Part shown: positions 57,178 through 64,000 of the stretch, one piece after another
Position numbering within the stretch: position 1 is the stretch's first letter
Layout: the number at the start of each line of letters is the position of its first letter
From: Adenophora triphylla var. japonica
Lineage: Eukaryota; Streptophyta; Magnoliopsida; Asterales; Campanulaceae
Direction of reading: 5' to 3'
Assembly (NCBI GenBank): GCA_022495995.1
Contig: JAFEMH010002098.1
Span: 124,001-188,000 of the forward strand
DNA: 64,000 nucleotides
The notes under the pieces: model-generated
Databases searched by the model: none
What the model saw: the letters and a program-made list of their open reading frames with translations, nothing else
Told to the model about the DNA's origin: nothing
Made by a program: the position numbers and the translations under genes

Positions 57178-58548
57178 TGTTGGTGTAATGCCCTAGGCTT
57201 TAGTTATGTTTAACTTAAAACCATTATGTATCATCTTTATCGTTTAAGTTTATTATTTGATTATTATATATTTTGTATATTTATCGTAATAATCTCCGTC
57301 CCTAATTATTAAGAGAATAATTAGTATAATTGTCAATGGATAATCATATGATGATTATATGCATAGAGATGCACATTGAAATTATGGGTACTTGTTAGAT
57401 AACAAGTGACTGGACTTGACCCGTACGAGATTTATGTCATGGTCAAATGTCATAATTAAATCTCATATTGTCACTTCATTTAGTCCCTAGACCTGAGATT
57501 ATCATGACCTTACATATGATGAAAGTCGTGTTTGATTTTAGTCAAACGATATCTTAACACGATATTTATAAAGGCTATATTTGGCATGATCAGATTCATG
57601 ATGGGAAGGATGATAAGTCAAGATGAAATTTGTCCCTCGAAAGAGAGATGTTTTGCTTGGGACCCTCGATGAGTGATAATGATGAAAGCGTGTAGCCACA
57701 CCCCAATGTGATTGGACTATCATTATACTCAAGATCGAGAAAGCATTGAACAAAGACAAGTTGACGTGGACCATGACTTGTGTTCAATATAACATCGTGA
57801 GACAAAGGGAGAAATGGAAGTGTACCATTGGAAACATGAACTCTTACGTTATATTATTTGGGTAGACATAATGGCTTGCTAGAGTCTGCTTATGTCTTAT
57901 GAGGATCGATATGATCGAGCTCATTGCCAACATAATATAATCCTATTGGGTCACACACAACTAGAATGAATTGGTTAAACCAAAGGAAGAATAATTGAGA
58001 GTTCCTGATGTGACTTGTTGTACCGCGCGACACAACTTGCCCATAGGCTGCTTGTCGTCGTGCGACACAACAAGGCTGATGCGGTTTGGCAGACAATTTC
58101 CTAATATGATTAGGAAACTAATATCAATACTAAGGTAGTATAAATATGCAGTCTGTAAACCCTAATTAAGCCTAGCCGAAAATTTCCAAGGGAAAAATCA
58201 CACTAAAAGGTTTCTCAAATTTCTTCCAAGGGTTTAAGGACCTAGCAATCCTCAAGAACCGTTCTGGTTCATTCTTACGTGTGGATACAACAATAGAGTG
58301 TCTTCGCTCGTTTGACGATCAAGGCCTAGAGTTCCAATCCGAAGATTGAAAGGTTTTTGAAGATCGAAGATTGTGATTCAAAATCACACCAATAAATCGT
58401 TCGATAGCTCAAGACCGGAAAGCAATTAAGGTTGGTAAATTTTATCTCTTAGGAATTCAATTTAATCGTATAGAACGGATCTTAGGGCTTGGGTTTTGTG
58501 TTACTTTGATGCTTAATTCCGCTGCGCATGAACCCATAAAACCCAACA
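57178..58548 (+). repeat. 5' LTR of copia element 2
   Basis: 1371 bp, TGTTGGTGTAATGCCC to ATAAAACCCAACA. It contains a GTCGTGCGACA palindrome cluster near 58020-58072. Confidence 0.92.
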
Positions 58549-58549
58549 G

Positions 58550-58562
58550 TGGTATCAAAGTC
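58550..58562 (+). promoter_or_regulatory. Primer-binding site, initiator tRNA-Met type
   Basis: TGGTATCAAAGTC, one base after the 5' LTR; close to the usual TGGTATCAGAGC of copia elements. Confidence 0.88.
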
Positions 58563-60380
58563 CCGTTCGTATGGTTAAGTTTGAATTGGCATGCTAGAAT
58601 TAAGATATAAATCGTTTATATGCTTATTGGATGTTTTGTATGCGGTTGAATCTTATTGCTTATGTGAAACAATGTGAAAATCGTTTTCTGATTATGTTGA
58701 ATTAAATCTGTTAAAAGGTTGTTTTATATGATTTAATTGCTTTATGATTGGAATTGATTGAACCTGGAAATCTGCAATCTGGCATCTCGTGTCACGCGAC
58801 AGAGTTGGACTCTGTCACGCGACAGAGTAGGGCTGATGGCTTTGTTATGTCGTGCGACATATCAGGCCTCTGAAGGTCTATGTCACACGACATACCTTGC
58901 CTGTTCTGGGTCAAATCAGTTTGTTGATTTTTCTTGCTCATCTGTGATTATGTTGATAATCTGATATGTTACTGTCTTAGTCTGGATGCTATAAATTTCT
59001 GGAAATTGAATTTATAGGGCTATGCTAGATTAATTCATTGTTTATGCATGCTTAATTAATTTAAATGTGTTTTTATTAATTGTTGCGATGCATGAATTAT
59101 TTGTTCTTAAGTGTTAAGAATTTTATTAGATGTTTAGTTAAAAATTGAATTGTGATTTCCAAAATGTTTAGTTGAAACATTAAAATTTTGGTTTTCTGAT
59201 TGTTTATGAGAAACAAGTCAGTTTACGCAAAGTTTGAAGGAATCTGATTGTTTATGAGAAACAAATCAGTTTATGAGTCTGATTGTTTATGAGAAACAAG
59301 TCAGTATACAAAGCATTGATTATGTTGCATTCAAATTGGTATTGTAATTGTGCATGACTAGGAGAGTTCTGTCGAAGGAAGATTTGGTACTTAAGCAGTC
59401 CTTGTGGCTCACCTATTTTTTTGGAAACTTACCTGGTGTACATTATGATTATCTTTGTTGATATGCATATAATCTGCTTTAAAGAACCTTCATTTAACTT
59501 TTAAGTTCTTTATGCCAATTCATGATTAAAACACTTGAGACCACTCGGATAGTTTTGGGTGGTCTTATTATAGCAAGGTACTTTGATTCTATTCCGTTTG
59601 CGAGCAAGATGAGGAAATGGTGGTTCCTATACGTTTAAAGTGGATGAACTTAATTGGGTTATCAAAATGGTTTTGGACCCAAGGCATAAGATGAGATTAA
59701 AATATGCTTAGACATGTGATGTCTTAAATAAATCTCATAAAAGATCTAAGAGTCATATACGATATGATTGATGTTTTCTACCTAATTAATTTAATTTTGA
59801 GCGGTGCGCCATAGTGTACTTGAGATTAAATTAAAGTTGGATCTTAGCCCATTAAACGCATATTATGCTTATTTGCATTGGAAGGTGTATGATTTAGTGG
59901 GAGTATTTGTAAAATACATTATTTGCTCTTAGACGATAAATGTGTTGGTATTGATATGTGTTCATATAATTTGTATATTTTGTTGTAGAAGTAGCATTAC
60001 ATAATGATAATTGCGATTCATCCTTATGAAGGACAAAAGTAAGAATGGTACAAGTTATTCTGATTTAATCAGACGCTCAAGAATTGTTCTTAGGTAAATG
60101 TGTACGTTCTTGACGAATCCGTTCCTGCTGAACCCACTGCAAATGTTGCAAAGGGAAAATAAGGAGCAACATTAGAAACATGTTGATGACTCTAATAGTA
60201 TTGTCTGCCTTATAACTGCCACCATGTTTAAAGGCTCTTATGAAGAACCTTGAACACATGGAAGTTATTTTTGTTCTAGCACAACGCAAAAGGAAATGTT
60301 CCAAATGCGAACTAGGCAAAAGATGTATGTTGTGGTGAAGGCTCTTAATTCATGAGATGAAAAAGGGAGCAATCCGCAAA
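58563..60380 (+). other. Leader and eroded gag of copia element 2
   Basis: No continuous frame. 58785-58895 has a run of CG-rich palindromes (TGTCACGCGACA, ATGTCGTGCGACAT, ATGTCACACGACAT). 59195-59312 holds three copies of CTGATTGTTTATGAGAAACA. Gag sequence is too eroded to delimit. Confidence 0.5.
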
Positions 60381-60381
60381 T

Positions 60382-61650
60382 GTGTTAATGGTTAACACAA
60401 GAAAGGGGTTCATAAAGGAAGGAAAAGTAGGTAAAGCAAAGATTGCTAAACCTAGGACAGAAGTTGTTAAAGCCGAAGAGGCTAAATCCAAAGTGTCTCA
60501 AAAGGATGCAGTTGCTACCATTGCAATGAGATTGTTCATTGGAAGCAAAGTTGCAAGGCTTATTAGGAAGTCCTAAAAGGTGAAGAAGGGCAATATGATT
60601 GCTACTACTTCAAGTATCTATATGATAGATATTTTTCCTTTTGACTTCTTGTTCTTGGGTATATGATACCGGATTGGATCCCACATTTGTTTAAATGTGA
60701 AAGGAACAAAGAATAGAAAGCTACTCTAGGAAGGTAAATTAAACCTATGCGTGAGAATGGAGCAAGGGTTGCTACATTAACCATAGGGACTTATGAAGTC
60801 ACTTTACCTAATGGACTAGTACTTGTTTTAAACAAGTATGACTACGTTTCGGATTTGAGTGGAAGTATTATTTCCGTTTCTTAAATGAATGATGAAGTAT
60901 ATAATTTTCTTATTGAAAATAAGAAGTTTTATATTCATTTAATGATATGCCTTATTGTATTGCATATGTCATTGAATGGTCTTCATATCCTTGTTGTTAA
61001 GAAACAAAATAATATTGAAGATATCTATAATATAAATGGGAGATCTAAACCGAACAATATGAACAACGAGTTCATATGGCATTGCCGGCTTGGTCAGATA
61101 AATAAGAAACATATATTTAAACTCCATTAACATGGACTTTTAGACTCATATGACGATGAATTATTTGAGAAATGTGAATCTTATTTATTGGAATTATTGA
61201 CCAAACCTCCCTACACTAAGAGTAATGGGAGGGCTAGTGACTTATTGGTCATTATACATGAGATGTATATGGACTAGCAAGTAGCATTGCTAGGGGAAGA
61301 CTTTGATATTTCATCACATTTCACTAAAGACTTATCTAGATATGACTATGTCTATCTGATGAAGTCCAAAGGTAAATCAATTGAGATGTTTCGAACATTT
61401 CAAGATGAAGTACAAAACAACTTGGTAAAACTATTAAGTACTTCGATTGGATCGAGGTGGTGAATATTTGAGCCAAAAGTTTGACAATCATCTCAAAACT
61501 GTGAAATTGTTTCAAGAATTGACTCCACGCGAACACCACTATGAATGGTGTGTCTGAAAGGAGGAATTGAACCTTGTTATACATGGTTCGTTCGATGATG
61601 TGTCAAGTTGACTTTCCTAATTCCTTTTGAGGATATGCATTAGAAATAAT
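60382..61650 (+). pseudogene. Copia element 2 gag tail, pre-integrase and integrase
   Basis: 60382-60576 is a Lys-rich gag tail. 60885-61130 ends with the GAG-pre-integrase motif IWHCRLGQINKKHI. 61270-61620 reads through many breaks as integrase (DLSRYDYVYLMKSK, then a decayed catalytic region and TPREHHYEWCV-like end). It is inactive. Confidence 0.72.
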
Positions 61651-62179
61651 GCGGTTACACTGAATCGAGTCCTTACTAAATCGGTCCCTAAGGCCCCACA
61701 TGAGATGTGGCATGGAAGAAAACTTAGTTTGTCTTTCATGAAGATTTGGGGTTGCTAATCTTATGTAAAGAGACTTGTCTCTTATAAGTTAGCACCAAAT
61801 CTGACAAGGTTATTTTCGAAAATTAATCTTACAATCGCAAAGAGAACAAAATGTTTGTTGCTCTATAAGATTCGTTTCTTGAGAAATAGTTTCTCAATAA
61901 AGAATCTAGTGGGAGTAAAATTAATCTTGAAAGAAGTTCAAGAACCCGAAAATAATATGGAACCATGAGGAGAGACGGAACCAAGTTCACAATGAGTTGT
62001 GGAACCGGTTCAATATGCACAAGTCCATCGTAGATTGGATAGGTTATGATCCGAACTCAAGAAATATTGATTTCTCGTATCGGAAAGTAGTAAGGTGGAA
62101 GTCATTGAGAATGACGATCCTACTTCCTATCTAGAAGCGATGTCCATTCCTAATTGGATAAATGGTTAGGAACCATGGA

Positions 62180-63500
62180 GTCCAAATTACAATCCATGTT
62201 TGATGATCAAGTTTGGAACTTGATTGAGCTACCTGAAGGTGTAAAAACTAAAGGGTGCAAGTAGGTCTTCAAGACCGACATGAATGGGAAGGTGTATTTC
62301 ATGACTAAGGATTGTAGGAAAGGAATTTAGGTTAATTCATAGTATTGACTATGATGGAACCCTTTTTCGCCGGTTACAATGTCGAAGTCTATTAGAATTT
62401 GAATTGCCATGATCACATACTGTGACTATGTGACATGACAAATGGATGTCAAAAGGCTTTCTTTAAATGGAAAGATTATTAAGAATGTGTATAGTACACA
62501 ACCCGAAGTTTTTTCAATCTGAGAAAATTCTAATAAAGTATGCATGTTGCAAAATTCCATTAGATGGATTGAAGCAAGCTTCAAGGAATTGGAATATTCA
62601 TTTTGATGAATCGGTCAAAAGGTTTGATTTCATCAAATACGAAGACGAACCTTGTGTATGCATAAAATTCAGTGGGAGCGTAGTATTATTTCTATTGTCT
62701 TATTACAATGATATCTTACTCATTGAAAAAATGAAGTTCCAACACTTAAGACTGTCAAGTCTTGGTCAAGGAAAGGTTTTTCAATGAAAGATATGGGTAA
62801 AGCCGCTTACATCCTTGGCATCAAGATCTATAGAGATAGATCTAAAAGGATAAATTGGTTTGAGTCAAAATACTTACATTGACAAGGTTCTTAGAAGAGT
62901 CTAAGAAAAGTAGCTTGTCAATGGGTCATGGTGTTTCTCTTAGCAACATTCATTATCCTATGACAATTGATGAGCAAAAGGGAATGAATGAAGTTCTGTA
63001 TGCTTCGGCATTTGGATCTGTCATGTGTGCCATAATTTGTACTAGACCCGACGTCTCATATGATCTAAGCATGATGAGTCGATACCAATCTGATCCTGTT
63101 GAGAACCATTGGATGGCAGTCAAGATGATCCTTAAGTACTTAAGAAGAATTAAGGATACATTCTTGGTATTTGAAAGATTGGAGGTTAATCTTGTTGTAA
63201 GGGTTACATAGATGCTAACTTCCAAACGGACAAAGTTAATCTAAAATCGCAATTAGTATTTGTGTTTATACTTATTTGAGGTGCAATTTTGTTGGAAGAG
63301 TTCCAAGCAGAAAATTGTAGCCGATTCTACTACTAAGGCCAAACTTTAGCAACATATGATGTGGCTAAAAGAGGCAGTTTGGATCAAAAGTTCATTAGTG
63401 ATTTGGAAATATTCCAAGTATCACTAATCGGTGAAACTTTTGTTGTGACAATTGTGGTGCCATTTGTGCAAACAATGGAACCAAGATCACAACAGCGATC
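62180..63500 (+). pseudogene. Copia element 2 reverse transcriptase/RNase H
   Basis: Broken RVT_2 frames. LDGLKQASRNWNIHFDE (near 62570) precedes a damaged catalytic box (YYNDILLI). After frame changes, YASAFGSVMCAIICTRPDVS and SRYQSDPVENHWMAVKMILK (63001-63150) mark the RT-RNase H connection. RNase H continues in fragments to about 63500. Confidence 0.82.
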
Positions 63501-63677
63501 CAAACACATACTTAGACGTTTTTCGAGGAATTCATAAAGAATGAGAAGACGTTAAGATATGCAAAGTATCAACCGATGATGATATTAGGGATTCACTTAC
63601 ATAGACCCTCGCACAGGCAGAAGCATGATGGTCATGTTAAATCCATGAGTATTAGATACATAGATGGAGCCTAGTGC

Positions 63678-63688
63678 AAGTGGGAGAC
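63678..63688 (+). promoter_or_regulatory. Polypurine tract of copia element 2
   Basis: AAGTGGGAGAC directly before the 3' LTR start TGTTGG; the classic copia plus-strand primer. Confidence 0.85.
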
Positions 63689-64000
63689 TGTTGGTGTAAT
63701 GCCCTAGGCTTTAGTTATGTTTAACTTAAAATCGTTATGTATCATCTTTATCGTTTAAGTTTATTATTTAATTATTATATATTTTGCATATTTATTGTAA
63801 TAATCTCCGTCCCTAACTATTAAGAGAATAATTAGTATAATTGCCAATGGATAATCATATGATGATTATATGCATAGAGATGCACATTGAAATTATGGGT
63901 ACTTGTTAGAGAACAAGTGTCTGGACTTGACCTGTATGAGATTTAAGTCATGGTCAAATGTAATAATTAAGAGAATAATTAGTATAATTTTTTTTTCATC
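63689..64000 (+). repeat. 3' LTR of copia element 2 (partial)
   Basis: Matches 57178 onward up to about 63960. The last 40 bases depart from the 5' LTR and instead repeat the AGAGAATAATTAGTATAAT segment seen at 63822-63841, followed by a T run. Confidence 0.85.

Larger units (their letters stand above)
57178..64000 (+). mobile_element. Ty1/copia element 2 (5' LTR complete, 3' LTR cut by window edge)
   Basis: 5' LTR 57178-58548 and 3' LTR from 63689, with a primer site, gag, integrase and RT remnants between, and a canonical polypurine tract before the 3' LTR. Inserted into Tat pol after CTTCT (57173-57177); the matching target copy is outside the window. Numerous stops and shifts make it inactive. 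The solo LTR at 35578-37622 belongs to the same family. Confidence 0.9.

Overview
This is nuclear DNA from a flowering plant, most likely a eudicot. The evidence is split genes with GT-AG introns, AT-rich intergenic DNA, a plant cytosolic glutamine synthetase, an Au-type SINE, Stowaway- and Tourist-type MITEs, and Ty1/copia, Ty3/gypsy and LINE elements, plus an endogenous plant pararetrovirus. I cannot name the species. No prokaryotic genes or CRISPR array were seen.

Two host genes are readable, both on the minus strand. The first (1482-31917) encodes a tetratricopeptide-repeat protein of the kinesin-light-chain-like/nephrocystin-like type. I traced fifteen exons whose phases join without a break into 429 residues. 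The gene covers about 30 kb because its introns are packed with transposons. It includes a probable 12-nt microexon and a GC-AG intron. The second (43110-46794) is a complete twelve-exon cytosolic glutamine synthetase (GS1) of 353 residues.

Layout: 4219-10355 is a 6.1-kb non-autonomous LTR retrotransposon with an Athila-type primer site, carrying only a broken gag and a nested Au SINE, with target-site duplication (TSD) CGTAG. 10688-11155 is a solo LTR (TSD ATCGC). 12190-15700 is a degraded caulimovirid insertion, followed by a TA microsatellite and a truncated LINE (about 15876-16850). Intron 1 of the TPR gene holds Ty3 and copia remnants and MITEs. 33692-34261 is a Tourist-like MITE. 34346-42723 is a full-length but dead Ty1/copia element (TSD TTGTA) whose gag is split by a solo LTR of a second copia family (TSD ATTAA). 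47300-51400 is a bed of nested small elements, including three Helitron-like elements (one of them at 32.8 kb) and a 730-bp foldback. 51494-57177 is the 3' part of a Tat-lineage Ty3/gypsy element lying on the minus strand, with a long antisense accessory gene and tandem hairpin repeats. It is cut at 57178 by a second copia element, whose 3' LTR runs off the right edge.

The most notable points are the microexon, the three short Helitron-like elements (two inside Stowaway MITEs), the antisense Tat accessory gene with its tandem hairpins, the palindrome clusters shared by three different LTR families, and the repeated occurrence of local tandem duplications inside dead retrotransposons.
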